A stretch of DNA of 64,000 nt from contig NZ_WWEN01000001.1 in the NCBI RefSeq assembly GCF_009857745.1, forward strand, positions 124,001 through 188,000, written 5' to 3'. Origin of the DNA: Thalassovita mangrovi. GTDB taxonomy: Bacteria > Pseudomonadota > Alphaproteobacteria > Rhodobacterales > Rhodobacteraceae. The notes below the pieces were generated by a model. That model did not search any database and was not told the DNA's origin. It saw only the letters and a program-made list of their open reading frames with translations. Position 1 is the first letter of the stretch. Every line of letters starts with the position of its first letter. A program made the position numbers and the translations under genes. Positions 1-8,864 of the stretch are shown in pieces.

Positions 1-1968
1 AGCGAAGACATCCGCCCGCGCCGCAAACCGCGTCCGCGCCGGTACAAGATCCAGGAAGTCATCAAGGTCCGTCAGATCCTGCTGGTGCAGGTCGTCAAGG
101 AAGAACGCGGCAACAAGGGCGCCGCGCTGACCACCTACCTGTCGCTGGCCGGGCGCTACTGCGTGCTGATGCCCAACACCGCCCGTGGCGGCGGCATCTC
201 GCGCAAGATCACCAACGCCCCCGACCGCAAGAAGCTGAAGGAAATCGCCGCCGAACTGGACGTGCCGCAGGGCGCGGGCCTGATCATCCGCACCGCGGGC
301 GCCAAGCGCACCAAGTCGGAGATCAAGCGCGATTACGAATATCTGCAACGGCTGTGGGAACAGATCCGCGAGCTGACGCTGAAATCCATCGCGCCGGCCA
401 AGATCTATGAAGAAGGCGACCTGATCAAACGCTCGATCCGCGACCTCTACAGCCGCGACATCGACGAGGTTCTGGTCGAGGGCGACCGCGGCTACCGCAT
501 CGCCAAGGACTTCATGAAAATGATCATGCCGTCCCACGCCAAGAACGTGAAGCAATATGCCGACCCGATGCCGCTGTTCGCGCGCTATCAGGTGGAAAGC
601 TACCTGTCTTCGATGTTCAACCCGGTGGTTCAGCTGCGCTCGGGCGGTTACATCGTCATCGGCGTGACCGAAGCTCTGGTTGCGATCGACGTGAACTCGG
701 GCCGGGCCACCAAGGAAGGCTCGATCGAGGAAACCGCGCTCAAGACCAACCTGGAAGCGGCCGAGGAAGTCGCCCGCCAGCTGCGCCTGCGCGACCTGGC
801 CGGTCTGATCGTGATCGACTTCATCGACATGGACGAACGCCGCAACAACAACGCGGTGGAAAAGCGGATGAAGGATTCTCTGAAATCCGACCGCGCCCGC
901 ATCCAGGTCGGCCGGATTTCCGGCTTCGGCCTGATGGAGATGAGCCGCCAGCGCCTGCGCCCCGGCATGATCGAGGCGACGACCCAGCCTTGCCCGCATT
1001 GCCACGGCACCGGTCTGATCCGCTCGGACGACAACCTCGCGCTGTCGATCCTGCGCCAGATCGAGGAAGAAGGCGTGCGCCGCCGGTCGCGCGAAGTTCT
1101 GGTGAAATGCCCGATCAGCGTGGCCAATTACATCATGAACCAGAAGCGCGAACACGTCGCCCAGATCGAGGCCCGTTACGGCCTGTCGGTCCGGGTCGAA
1201 GGCGATCCGCATCTGATCAGCCCCGATTTCTCGCTCGAGAAGTTCAAGACCGCGACCCGCGTCGTGGCCGAACCGGAAACCCCGGTGGTGTCGGTCGACA
1301 CCTCGCTGATGGACAATATCGACGAGGAAGCCGAGGCCGAACTGGAGATCGAAGAAACCGAGACCGGCGAGGACGAGAAGAAGCCCAAGAAGCGCCGCCG
1401 TCGTCGGCGTCGTCGCAAGCCGAATGGCGAGAACGGCGACAATGGCGATAAGGCCGAACAGGGCGAGGCAGAAGAAGACGACGAGGCCGAGGCACAGCCC
1501 GCCGAGGAGACCGCCGAAGCCGAGGCAGAGGTGAAAGCCGAACCCGCCGAAGCCGAAGAACCGGCCGAGGAAGAGAAGCCCAAGCGCAGCCGCAGCCGGT
1601 CGCGCCGCAAGAAGACCGACGAGACCGAGGTAGAGGCCGAAGAGCCCGCCGAGGAAACCGCCGAGGCCGAAGCGGCCCCGCAGGCCGAAGAAGCGCCCGC
1701 CGAGGCCGCGGAACAGCCCGCCGCCGAGGAAGCGCCTGAGGCCGAGGAACCCGTCGCCGAAGCGGTCGAGGAAGCCCCGGCGGAAGCTGCGGAAGAACCC
1801 GCCGCGACCGAGGAGCCGCAAGGCGAAGCCGCAGCGGAGACGACGGCAGAACCCGAAGCGGCGCCGGAGCCCGAGAAGGCACCGGAACCGGTGGGCGCGG
1901 AACCCGCCGCCGAGGCCGAGGAGGAAGCGGCCAAGCCGAAGAAACGCGGTTGGTGGTCGCTGGGCTGA
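1..1968 (+). CDS. rne: Ribonuclease E, 5'-truncated by window edge
   Basis: This is the 3' part of ribonuclease E, the essential endonuclease that starts mRNA decay and processes rRNA and tRNA precursors. The frame is open from base 1, so the start codon and most of the S1 domain lie outside. The visible 655 residues begin in the end of the S1/5'-sensor region, continue through the DNase I-like catalytic core (AIDVNSG near base 682, VIDFIDMD near 811) and the zinc-link CPHCHGTG (990-1013). After about base 1300 comes a low-complexity tail of Glu/Ala/Pro repeats broken by Arg-rich patches (1390-1415, 1580-1610), expected to be the disordered RNA- and partner-binding scaffold. The catalytic core is clear. 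The partners of this tail cannot be read from sequence. A strong terminator follows the stop. Confidence 0.96.
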   Translation, partial: SEDIRPRRKPRPRRYKIQEVIKVRQILLVQVVKEERGNKGAALTTYLSLAGRYCVLMPNTARGGGISRKITNAPDRKKLKEIAAELDVPQGAGLIIRTAGAKRTKSEIKRDYEYLQRLWEQIRELTLKSIAPAKIYEEGDLIKRSIRDLYSRDIDEVLVEGDRGYRIAKDFMKMIMPSHAKNVKQYADPMPLFARYQVESYLSSMFNPVVQLRSGGYIVIGVTEALVAIDVNSGRATKEGSIEETALKTNLEAAEEVARQLRLRDLAGLIVIDFIDMDERRNNNAVEKRMKDSLKSDRARIQVGRISGFGLMEMSRQRLRPGMIEATTQPCPHCHGTGLIRSDDNLALSILRQIEEEGVRRRSREVLVKCPISVANYIMNQKREHVAQIEARYGLSVRVEGDPHLISPDFSLEKFKTATRVVAEPETPVVSVDTSLMDNIDEEAEAELEIEETETGEDEKKPKKRRRRRRRRKPNGENGDNGDKAEQGEAEEDDEAEAQPAEETAEAEAEVKAEPAEAEEPAEEEKPKRSRSRSRRKKTDETEVEAEEPAEETAEAEAAPQAEEAPAEAAEQPAAEEAPEAEEPVAEAVEEAPAEAAEEPAATEEPQGEAAAETTAEPEAAPEPEKAPEPVGAEPAAEAEEEAAKPKKRGWWSLG

Positions 1969-1993
1969 TCCGCCCGGGATACGTAAAACGGAC

Positions 1994-2030
1994 AAACGCC
2001 GCGCTGAAAACAGCGCGGCGTTTTCCTTTT
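1994..2030 (+). terminator. Rho-independent terminator of rne
   Basis: A perfect 13-bp stem (1994-2006 with 2011-2023) around an AAAA loop is followed by TTTTCCTTTT, about 25 bases after the rne stop codon. Confidence 0.9.
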
Positions 2031-2123
2031 GGACCGGGGCAGGGCGAAACATTTCAATCACTCCACGCGGTTGTGACAAACCGTCAGGTGACGCCGCCAA
2101 TTCAATTGCCTATGTGTTGAGCC

Positions 2124-2876
2124 ATGTTCGGAATCGAAATCATAGACGCGGGATTGTTGCCCGCACTCTTCGTGGCGCTGACGGCAGGAATCATTTCCTT
2201 CCTCAGCCCCTGCGTGTTGCCCATCGTGCCGCCCTACCTGGCCTATATGAGCGGGGTTTCCTTGAGCGAATTGACCGAGGGCGGTGCCAGCCGATCCAAG
2301 GCCTTGCTGCCAGCGGTGTTCTTCGTGCTGGGCCTGTCGACGGTGTTCCTGTTCCTGGGCTTCACCGCCTCGGCCATCGGGGCGCTGTTTCTCAGCTACC
2401 AGGACTGGTTCAACACCATCGCCGGCATCCTGGTTATGATCTTCGGCGCGCATTTCATCGGCATCTACCGGATCGGTTTCCTCGACCGAGAGGCGCGGAT
2501 CGATGCGGGGGATCGCGGCGGGTCGTCCTTCGGCGCCTATGTGCTGGGCTTGGCCTTCGCCTTCGGCTGGACGCCCTGCATCGGGCCGCAGCTGGGCGCG
2601 ATCCTGTCGCTGGCGGCCTCCGAGGCCTCGGTGGCGCGCGGCACGGTGCTGCTGGCGGTTTACGCCATCGGTCTGGGTTTGCCCTTCCTGCTGGTCGCGG
2701 CCTTCCTGCCGCGGCTGACCGGGGTGATGGGCTGGATGAAGCGGCATATGGAACAGATCGAACGGATCATGGGCCTGCTGCTGTGGACCATCGGGCTTTT
2801 GATGCTGACGGGCGGTTTCTCGGCCTTTTCCTACTGGCTGCTGGAACACTTCCCGGCGCTGGCGCTGCTTGGATAA
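2124..2876 (+). CDS. ccdA: CcdA/DsbD-family thiol-electron transporter
   Basis: A 250-residue integral membrane protein of the CcdA family, which carries reducing equivalents from cytoplasmic thioredoxin across the inner membrane to periplasmic thiol proteins such as cytochrome c maturation factors. Two conserved cysteine motifs are visible: LSPCVLP in the first helix (about residues 26-32) and GWTPCIGP near residue 150, each cysteine next to a proline as in the family. About six hydrophobic segments can be counted. Length fits CcdA (about 240 residues) rather than full DsbD. The gene stands after the rne terminator and 42 bases before the next gene. The start has only a weak ribosome binding site. 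The exact periplasmic partner is not shown by the context. Confidence 0.9.
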   Translation: MFGIEIIDAGLLPALFVALTAGIISFLSPCVLPIVPPYLAYMSGVSLSELTEGGASRSKALLPAVFFVLGLSTVFLFLGFTASAIGALFLSYQDWFNTIAGILVMIFGAHFIGIYRIGFLDREARIDAGDRGGSSFGAYVLGLAFAFGWTPCIGPQLGAILSLAASEASVARGTVLLAVYAIGLGLPFLLVAAFLPRLTGVMGWMKRHMEQIERIMGLLLWTIGLLMLTGGFSAFSYWLLEHFPALALLG

Positions 2877-2918
2877 AACCCTGTTCCTGCCTCAAATCTG
2901 CGCTAATCTGCACCGTAG

Positions 2919-4136
2919 ATGACAGGCATGAGCAGTACAGCAGCGACATATGTGAAACGGCGCCGGGTATTTTACATTCCCGGCTACGACCCGATTCATC
3001 CGCGCCGCTATCGCGAGCTGTACCGCAAGGAATCCACCGAGCAGGCAAAGATTTCCGGCTATGAGATCGGGCTGAAGCCGAAAACCACCAAGGGCCCCTA
3101 TGGCTGGCACGTCGCCGCGCAAATGGACGGGCAGGCGGTGGAAAGCGATATCGAGGTGCTCTACTGGGCCGATATCGTGCGCGACAGCATGGAGCAGGGG
3201 ATCGTGTCCACCTATCTGCAGCTTCTGCGCACCGCCTGGGCCTATATCGGGTCCGGCGCGCTGTGGCGTCTGATGCGGCTGCGCAAGGGGCCGGTGATCG
3301 CGGCGCTTTACCCGGTACTGTTCCTGCTGGCGCAGCTCGGCCTGGCTTTGCTGCTGGCCTGGGGGACGGGTCAGGCGCTGGCGCTGATCCACCCTTGGGC
3401 GGCCTGGGCCGGGCTGGCGGTGGTGCCTTTCGTGCTGAACTGGTTTCGCAAGAAGGACGGCAAGTTCTTCGCCTATTACCTGATGCACGATTACGCCTAT
3501 TCGGCGCGCTCCAAGGGCGCCAACCCGCCCGAGCTTGAGGCGCGGATGGCCGAATTCACCGACATCATCGCCGAGGCGCTGCAGGGCGACGCGGACGAGG
3601 TTCTGGTCGTCGGCCATAGCTCGGGCGCGCATCTGGCGGTGTCGATCCTGTCTGACCTGATCCGGCAGGGCAGGGTGCCCAGCAATGGCCCGGCGCTGAA
3701 TTTCCTTTCGCTCGGGCAGGTGGTGCCGATGGTGTCCTTCCTGCCCAAGGCGGACCGCCTGCGCACCGACCTGCGATTCCTGTCGGAACGGGACGAGCTG
3801 TTCTGGCTCGACGTCACCGCTCCGGGCGACGGCTGCGCCTTCGCGCTTTGCGATCCGGTGCATGTGTCGGGCGTGGCGACGGACAAATCGCGCTGGCCGC
3901 TGGTCATTTCGGCGGCCTTCACCCAGACGCTCAGCCCCGAGCGCTGGAAAGAACTGCGCTGGCGCTTCTTCCGGCTGCATTTCCAGTATCTCTGCGCCTT
4001 CGACAGGCCGAATGATTACGACTATTTCCGGATCACCGTCGGGCCGCTGACCCTGTCGGAGCGTTTCAAAGGCCGTCAGTCGTCGAAATCGCGGATCGAA
4101 GCGCCGGTCAACAAGTTCCGATCCGTGACGCCATGA
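2919..4136 (+). CDS. Membrane-anchored alpha/beta-hydrolase-like protein
   Basis: A 405-residue protein of unknown function. Its N-terminal part has VFYIPGYDP (about residue 17), which resembles the first strand and oxyanion-loop region of alpha/beta hydrolases. A hydrophobic stretch of about 50 residues (124-172) should form a membrane hairpin. The C-terminal part carries GHSSGAH (about 231-237), a GxSxG nucleophile elbow. A lipase- or esterase-like activity at the membrane is therefore likely, but catalytic Asp and His were not assigned. It overlaps the following cytochrome P450 by 4 bases (ATGA), so the two are probably translationally coupled. A second ATG at 2928 is an equally possible start. 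Confidence 0.75.
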   Translation: MTGMSSTAATYVKRRRVFYIPGYDPIHPRRYRELYRKESTEQAKISGYEIGLKPKTTKGPYGWHVAAQMDGQAVESDIEVLYWADIVRDSMEQGIVSTYLQLLRTAWAYIGSGALWRLMRLRKGPVIAALYPVLFLLAQLGLALLLAWGTGQALALIHPWAAWAGLAVVPFVLNWFRKKDGKFFAYYLMHDYAYSARSKGANPPELEARMAEFTDIIAEALQGDADEVLVVGHSSGAHLAVSILSDLIRQGRVPSNGPALNFLSLGQVVPMVSFLPKADRLRTDLRFLSERDELFWLDVTAPGDGCAFALCDPVHVSGVATDKSRWPLVISAAFTQTLSPERWKELRWRFFRLHFQYLCAFDRPNDYDYFRITVGPLTLSERFKGRQSSKSRIEAPVNKFRSVTP

Positions 4137-5494
4137 CGCCGCCGAAGCCTCCTTCGCGCCCCGACCGGGTGTCGCTGCTGCGCTACCTGCGCCTGTTCCG
4201 GCAGGACATCCTGTCGGCGCAGCCCGCGCGGCTTTACCGCGCCTGGATGGCCGAATTCCGTACGCCGTTTTTCCGCTCCTACATGTGCAACGATCCCAGG
4301 CTGGTCGACCTGGTGCTGAAGGAACGGCCCGACGACTTCCCCAAATCCGACCGGGTGGGCGAGGGGCTGCGGCCGCTTCTGGGCAATTCCGTCTTCGTCA
4401 CCAATGGCGACACCTGGAAGCGGCAGCGCCGCATCATCGACCCGGCCTTCGAGGGCGGCCGCCTGCGCGACACCTTCCCGGCGATGTGGGATGCGGGGCT
4501 GGCAGCGGTGGCGCGGCTCGACCCGCTGGTCACTGGCGCGCCGGTGGAGATCGAAGCCGAAACCAGCCACGCGGCGGCGGACGTGATATTCCGTACCCTG
4601 TTTTCGATCCCCATCGAACACGAGGTCGCAGGCCAGGTGTTTCGCGAATTCCGCGATCATCAGCGCAGCCAGCCGGTGCTGAACCTGGGCGCCTTCCTGC
4701 CGCTGCCGCGCTGGATGCCGCGGTTTCACCGCCGCAGGACCAAGGCGACGGCAAAGGTGATCCGGGCGCTGATCACCCAGCTGACGGCAGAGCGGATGCG
4801 GGAGATCGAGGCGGGGACTGCGCCGGACGACCTGGCGAGCAAGATCATGACCACCGCCGACCCGGTGACCGGCGATCGCTTCGATACCGAAGAAATGGTC
4901 GATCAGGTTGCGATCTTCTTCCTCGCGGGCCATGAAACCAGCGCCTCGGCGCTGGCCTGGTCGCTATACCTGCTGGCGACCCATCCCGATTGGCAGGACC
5001 GCGTCGCACAGGAGGCGCTAACCGCGATCGACCCGGACAAGCCCGATTTCGCCACCCTGTCGAAGCTGCGCACCACCCGCGACGTGTTCCGCGAGGCGCT
5101 CAGGCTCTACCCGCCGGTGCCGATGATGGTGCGCGAAACCACCTGTCCGGAACATTTCCGCGACCGCGACGTGCCCAGGGGCAGCCAGATCGTGCTGAGC
5201 CCCTGGCACCTGCACCGGCACGAACGGCTGTGGGAAAACCCCGACGGTTTCGACCCGGGCCGGTTTGGCACCGAGAACGGCAGAGAGTGCTTGCGCAACG
5301 CCTATATCCCGTTTTCCGCCGGGCAACGGGTCTGCACCGGGGCGGGGTTCGCGATGGCCGAGGGGGTGATCCTGCTGGCGATGCTCGCGCGCGCCTACCG
5401 GTTCGAAGCGGTGGCGGAGCGCCCACCGATGCCGGTGGCGCATCTGACCGTGCGCGGGCGCGACGGGATCTGGCTGAAACTGACCCGGCGCTAG
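4133..5494 (+). CDS. Cytochrome P450
   Basis: A 453-residue soluble cytochrome P450, a heme-thiolate monooxygenase. The three diagnostic motifs are present: the oxygen-binding I-helix AGHETSAS (about 264-271), the K-helix ExxR in EALRLYPP (about 321), and the heme-cysteine loop FSAGQRVCTGAG (about 393-404). There is no N-terminal membrane anchor. The PERF-like region reads DPGRF. Substrate cannot be deduced, and no ferredoxin or reductase gene is adjacent, so electrons must come from elsewhere. The ATGA overlap with the preceding alpha/beta-hydrolase-like gene suggests that the two proteins act on the same lipid-like or hydrophobic substrate, which is inference. Confidence 0.95.
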   Translation: MTPPKPPSRPDRVSLLRYLRLFRQDILSAQPARLYRAWMAEFRTPFFRSYMCNDPRLVDLVLKERPDDFPKSDRVGEGLRPLLGNSVFVTNGDTWKRQRRIIDPAFEGGRLRDTFPAMWDAGLAAVARLDPLVTGAPVEIEAETSHAAADVIFRTLFSIPIEHEVAGQVFREFRDHQRSQPVLNLGAFLPLPRWMPRFHRRRTKATAKVIRALITQLTAERMREIEAGTAPDDLASKIMTTADPVTGDRFDTEEMVDQVAIFFLAGHETSASALAWSLYLLATHPDWQDRVAQEALTAIDPDKPDFATLSKLRTTRDVFREALRLYPPVPMMVRETTCPEHFRDRDVPRGSQIVLSPWHLHRHERLWENPDGFDPGRFGTENGRECLRNAYIPFSAGQRVCTGAGFAMAEGVILLAMLARAYRFEAVAERPPMPVAHLTVRGRDGIWLKLTRR

Positions 5495-5500
5495 GGGCCT

Positions 5501-5716
5501 TCACCTGTCGCGGTAATAGCGCAGCACGAACAGCCGGATTTCCGACGCCAACCCGCTGTCGAGGTCGCGCGCCGCATCGATTTCGGCCGCCAAGGCATTG
5601 ATCGGCTTGCCTTGTTCGGCGGCGATGTGGCGGAAGGCCTGCCAGAATTCATCCTCCAGCGATACGCTGGTGCGATGGCCGCGCAGGGTCAGCGAGCGTT
5701 TGACCGGGGCGCTCAT
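5501..5716 (-). CDS. Ribbon-helix-helix domain protein
   Basis: A 71-residue protein. RSLTLRGHRTSVSLEDEFW (about residues 8-26) followed by a helical stretch fits the ribbon-helix-helix domain of the RHH_4 kind found in alphaproteobacterial genomes beside DUF4169 and fumC. The fold binds DNA in many relatives, but no target is known. It is convergent with the P450 gene (6 bases between stops) and overlaps the upstream small gene by 4 bases, so the two form a small operon. Confidence 0.8.
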   Translation of the reverse strand: MSAPVKRSLTLRGHRTSVSLEDEFWQAFRHIAAEQGKPINALAAEIDAARDLDSGLASEIRLFVLRYYRDR

Positions 5717-5886
5717 TCGCGTTTCTTGCCTTCCAGATCGCGGGCGGCCTTGTCGGCACGGGCTTTCTCCAGCGACTTCTCGGCCTTGGTGCGGCCGAAT
5801 TTCACCGCGTTCTCGTCGGCGCGGGCGCGTTTTTCGGCGCGCGCCTTCTGCTTGCGGAACTGGTTGAGGTTGACCGGTGTGCTCAT
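5713..5886 (-). CDS. DUF4169 family small protein
   Basis: A 57-residue, strongly charged protein starting MSTPVNLNQFRKQKAR and consisting almost wholly of Lys, Arg, Ala and Glu. This is the pattern of DUF4169, a family of short basic alpha-helical proteins common in Rhodobacterales and of unknown function. Its stop overlaps the start of the RHH gene (ATGA at 5713-5716), giving a two-gene operon. It lies just after the fumC terminator, so it is probably transcribed separately from fumC or by readthrough. Confidence 0.75.
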   Translation of the reverse strand: MSTPVNLNQFRKQKARAEKRARADENAVKFGRTKAEKSLEKARADKAARDLEGKKRE

Positions 5887-5910
5887 GCCCTGACTATGAA
5901 ACGCGAGGCC

Positions 5911-5945
5911 GCAAAAGAAAAGGGCGGCCGCGACGGGCCGCCCTT
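5911..5945 (-). terminator. Rho-independent terminator of fumC
   Basis: A 10-bp stem (5920-5929 with 5936-5945) with a six-base loop. On the minus strand it is followed by TTTTCTTTT. It lies 20 bases after the fumC stop codon at 5965. Confidence 0.85.
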
Positions 5946-5964
5946 CGAAACGTATCGGAACAGA

Positions 5965-7359
5965 TCAGTCCTTCGGGCCGATCATGTCTTCCGGGCGCAC
6001 GATGCGGTCGAAGGTTTCCTCGTCGACGAAGCCGAGCGCGATCGCCTCTTCCTTCAGCGTGGTGCCGTTCTTGTGCGCGGTCTTGGCGACCTTGGTGGCG
6101 TTGTCGTAGCCGATGGTCGGCGCCAGCGCCGTCACCAGCATCAGCGATTCCTTCATCAGCTTTTCGATCCGCGCCTCGTTGGCCTTGGTGCCCACCACCA
6201 TGTTGTCGGTGAAGGCCGAGGCCGAGTCGCCCAGCAGCTGCATCGATTGCAGCACGTTGTAGGACATCATCGGGTTATAGACGTTGAGTTCGAAATGCCC
6301 CTGCGACCCGGCGAAACCCACCGCCGCGTCATTGCCCATCACATGGGCGCAGACCATGGTCAGCGCCTCGGCCTGGGTCGGGTTCACCTTGCCCGGCATG
6401 ATCGAGCTTCCGGGTTCGTTTTCCGGCAGGATCAGTTCGCCCAGGCCCGAACGCGGGCCCGATCCCAGCAGGCGCATGTCGTTGGCGATCTTGAACAGCG
6501 ACGCGGCCACGGTCTTCAAAGCGCCCGAGAACATCACCATCGCGTCATGCGCCGCCAGCGCCTCGAACTTGTTGGGCGCGGTAACGAAGGGCAGGCCGGT
6601 GATATCGGCCATGTTGGCGGCGACCATTTCGGCCCAGCCCTTTTTCGTGTTCAGACCGGTGCCCACGGCGGTGCCGCCCTGCGCCAGCTCATAGATTGCG
6701 GGCAGGCACATCACCACGCGGCCGATGCCCATGCGGACCTGGTGCGCATAGCCGGAAAATTCCTGGCCCAGGGTCAGCGGCGTCGCGTCCTGGGTGTGGG
6801 TGCGGCCGATCTTGATGATGTCCTTGAACTCTTCCGACTTGGCTTCCAGCGCCGCAGCCAGCTTGTTCAGCCCCGGCAGCAGCACGTCGCGCGCCTGCAT
6901 GGCGATGCCCACATGCATCGCGGTGGGGAAAGTGTCGTTGGACGATTGCCCCATGTTGCAGTGATCGTTGGGGTGGACCGGGGTCTTAGACCCCATTTCG
7001 CCGCCCATCATCTCGATGGCGCGGTTGGAAATCACCTCGTTGGCGTTCATGTTCGACTGGGTGCCCGATCCGGTCTGCCAGACCACCAGCGGGAAGTTGT
7101 CGTCGAACTTGCCGTCGATCACCTCGCCGGCGGCGGCGATGATCGCCTCGGCGATTTCCGGCTTCAGGTTGCCCAGTTCCAGGTTGGCCTGGGCGCAGGC
7201 CTTCTTGACCACGCCAAGCGCGCGGATGATCGGCACCGGCTGGCGTTCCCAGCCGATCGGGAAATTCATGATAGACCGCTGGGTCTGAGCGCCCCAATAC
7301 TTGTCTGCGGGGACCTCCAGCGGGCCAAAGCTGTCGGTTTCGGTGCGGGTATGAGCCAT
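5965..7359 (-). CDS. fumC: Fumarate hydratase class II
   Basis: A 464-residue class II fumarase, the iron-independent homotetramer that converts fumarate and L-malate in the TCA cycle. The superfamily signature [13 protein letters not shown] is present (about residues 318-330), as are the substrate-binding stretches [10 protein letters not shown] (about 97-106) and [12 protein letters not shown] (about 138-149). The length matches the family. The start at 7359 is preceded by GAGAGGTCACG. It appears monocistronic, with a terminator at 5911-5945 and a repeat-filled upstream region. Confidence 0.97.
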   Translation of the reverse strand: MAHTRTETDSFGPLEVPADKYWGAQTQRSIMNFPIGWERQPVPIIRALGVVKKACAQANLELGNLKPEIAEAIIAAAGEVIDGKFDDNFPLVVWQTGSGTQSNMNANEVISNRAIEMMGGEMGSKTPVHPNDHCNMGQSSNDTFPTAMHVGIAMQARDVLLPGLNKLAAALEAKSEEFKDIIKIGRTHTQDATPLTLGQEFSGYAHQVRMGIGRVVMCLPAIYELAQGGTAVGTGLNTKKGWAEMVAANMADITGLPFVTAPNKFEALAAHDAMVMFSGALKTVAASLFKIANDMRLLGSGPRSGLGELILPENEPGSSIMPGKVNPTQAEALTMVCAHVMGNDAAVGFAGSQGHFELNVYNPMMSYNVLQSMQLLGDSASAFTDNMVVGTKANEARIEKLMKESLMLVTALAPTIGYDNATKVAKTAHKNGTTLKEEAIALGFVDEETFDRIVRPEDMIGPKD

Positions 7360-7459
7360 CGTGACCTCTCCGGTAAATCGTGTCAGGAGTTGTCATAACG
7401 CATGGCGCGCAAACTGCAACACTGCATACCGTTGGATACCGCTAACGGGCGCCGCATCC

Positions 7460-7555
7460 GCCTCCGGCGGGAGTATTTGCGCCAAGCAGAAGCCGGGAAG
7501 CCCTTCGCGTTTCATCTTGGTAAAAATACCTCGGGGGTTTGGGGGCTGGCCCCCA
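7460..7555. repeat. Rhodobacterales-type intergenic repeat pair
   Basis: Two short elements face each other between fumC and the methyltransferase gene. The left one is GCCTCCGGCGGGAGTATTTG (7460-7479). The right one (7511-7555) runs TTCATCTTGGTAAAAATACC and continues into a G-rich stretch that ends in a TGGGGG/CCCCCA hairpin (7540-7555). Both contain a GGxGGAGTATTT-like core in opposite orientation. From memory, sequences of this type recur next to many genes in Rhodobacterales. A 60-codon open frame here (7402-7584) is not believed. Confidence 0.6.
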
Positions 7556-7586
7556 ATTCCCCGCTCAAGATCAGTGATGTCTGAAC

Positions 7587-8144
7587 TTAATGCCCGGCCC
7601 GGTAGAAGGAAAACACCCGTGCGGGCGGCAAGTTGGCCCAGACGGTGGCGCGTTTTTCCGCCCGCAGCCCCAGTTCGGCCTGCATGTCGGACGAAATCGG
7701 CGCGTTGGAGCTATAGGTGATCTGGGTGAAGAACCCGTCCTTGGCCATCACCCGGAAGGCCCGGCCGACCACGTCGCGCTGGATCTGCGGCCGCGCCAGT
7801 ACCGGCACGCCGGAAATCACCGCGCCGATATCGCGCAGGCCGATCTTTTCGATTTCCTGCGCCGGGCGGTTCAGAACCGTCACGCCGGGGAATTTTTCCC
7901 GCAGGGTTTCGCAGAAGCGCGGGTTCATTTCCATCAGGGTCAGACGTTCCGGCGCGACGCCGCGCTCCAGGATCGCCTTGGTGAAGCTGCCGGTGCCCGG
8001 GCCGATTTCCACGATCGGGCCCTTCACCTGTTCCAACCCGTCGGTCATCCGCCGCGCAACCGCGGCCGAGGAGGGCGCGATGGCCACCACCTCGGTCGGT
8101 CGGCGCATCATTTCCCCGATGAAAATGGCGAAGTCGCTTGCCAT
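7587..8144 (-). CDS. SAM methyltransferase, phospholipid N-methyltransferase-like
   Basis: A 185-residue class I methyltransferase. The SAM-binding motif VEIGPGTGSFT lies near residue 44, and the N-terminal region (FIGEMMRRPTEVVAIAPSSAAVARRM) has the PSS motif typical of the small Rhodobacter PmtA-type phosphatidylethanolamine N-methyltransferases and of related rRNA dimethylases. A lipid substrate, with phosphatidylcholine as the end product, is the best guess. An upstream in-frame ATG at 8195 exists, but the chosen start has GAAGGGAAC at the right distance. The gene is minus strand like its neighbours sspB and fumC and seems independent of them. Confidence 0.75.
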   Translation of the reverse strand: MASDFAIFIGEMMRRPTEVVAIAPSSAAVARRMTDGLEQVKGPIVEIGPGTGSFTKAILERGVAPERLTLMEMNPRFCETLREKFPGVTVLNRPAQEIEKIGLRDIGAVISGVPVLARPQIQRDVVGRAFRVMAKDGFFTQITYSSNAPISSDMQAELGLRAEKRATVWANLPPARVFSFYRAGH

Positions 8145-8257
8145 AGTCCTGTTCCCTTCGTCGTCGTATGGTCGGGGAAAAACTGGCAGCACCATGTAAC
8201 CGTTGGATTACGGTTTCATGTCGTCATGAAAACTTCATGTCGCGGGGCAGGCCGCCG

Positions 8258-8716
8258 TCACTTGCGGAAACTGTCGAGGCTGACGACTTCGGCGTCGTGG
8301 CTTTCGCCGGTCTCGCTCGAGCCGCCTTCGTCCTCGGGCGGCTGCGGTTCGTCGTCGCCGTCCTCGGTGCTCTCGAAGCGCAGGCCGAATTCGACCGAGG
8401 GGTCGACGAAGGTCTTGATCGCGTCGAAGGGCACATAAAGGTGTTCCGGCTGATCGCCGAAATTCAGCGTGACGTGGAACCCGTCCTCTTCGACGCTGAG
8501 GTTGTCATACCAGTGCTGCATCACCACGGTCATTTCCTGCGGATAGCGGTCGCGCAGCCAATCGGCCAGCTCCGCCGCCGGGTGGGTGGTGTCGAAGGTG
8601 ATGAAGAAATGATGCGCCCCCGGCAAGCCGTTATCGGCGACATCCTGAAGCACCTGCTGGATCAGGCCCCGCATGGCCTGATGCATGAGATTGCCATAAT
8701 CGATACTGCGCGACAT
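8258..8716 (-). CDS. sspB: ClpXP adaptor protein SspB
   Basis: A 152-residue protein of the alphaproteobacterial SspB family. SspB tethers ssrA-tagged polypeptides to ClpXP to speed up their degradation. The N-terminal globular domain (MSRSIDYGNLMHQAMRGLIQ, then FFITFDTTHP and LNFGDQPEHLYVPFDAI) is followed by an acidic linker (about 120-142) and a short C-terminal segment EVVSLDSFRK, the expected ClpX-docking tail. AAGGG precedes the start. The gene lies about 150 bases downstream of the tmRNA gene on the same strand, so the tag and the adaptor that recognises it are encoded side by side. Confidence 0.93.
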   Translation of the reverse strand: MSRSIDYGNLMHQAMRGLIQQVLQDVADNGLPGAHHFFITFDTTHPAAELADWLRDRYPQEMTVVMQHWYDNLSVEEDGFHVTLNFGDQPEHLYVPFDAIKTFVDPSVEFGLRFESTEDGDDEPQPPEDEGGSSETGESHDAEVVSLDSFRK

Positions 8717-8864
8717 GAGTTAACCCTTCGTGATCGTGATCCGAGCATAGGCCATTCAGGACAAAACGAAAGGGGGGGCGGAAAAATTCTGTTCTGTCTC
8801 GGCGCAGGGGCAGCGTCACGGCCGCAAGGGCGCGGCAAGGGCGATGCAAACGACTGACAAAGAA

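Noticed and set aside
1176-2057. Long Ser/Ala-rich reading frame on the minus strand
   Set aside because: It mirrors the Glu/Ala repeats of the RNase E tail and has no independent features; it is an antisense shadow.
7402-7584. A 60-codon frame between fumC and the methyltransferase gene
   Set aside because: It runs through the intergenic repeat pair and has no ribosome binding site or recognisable sequence.
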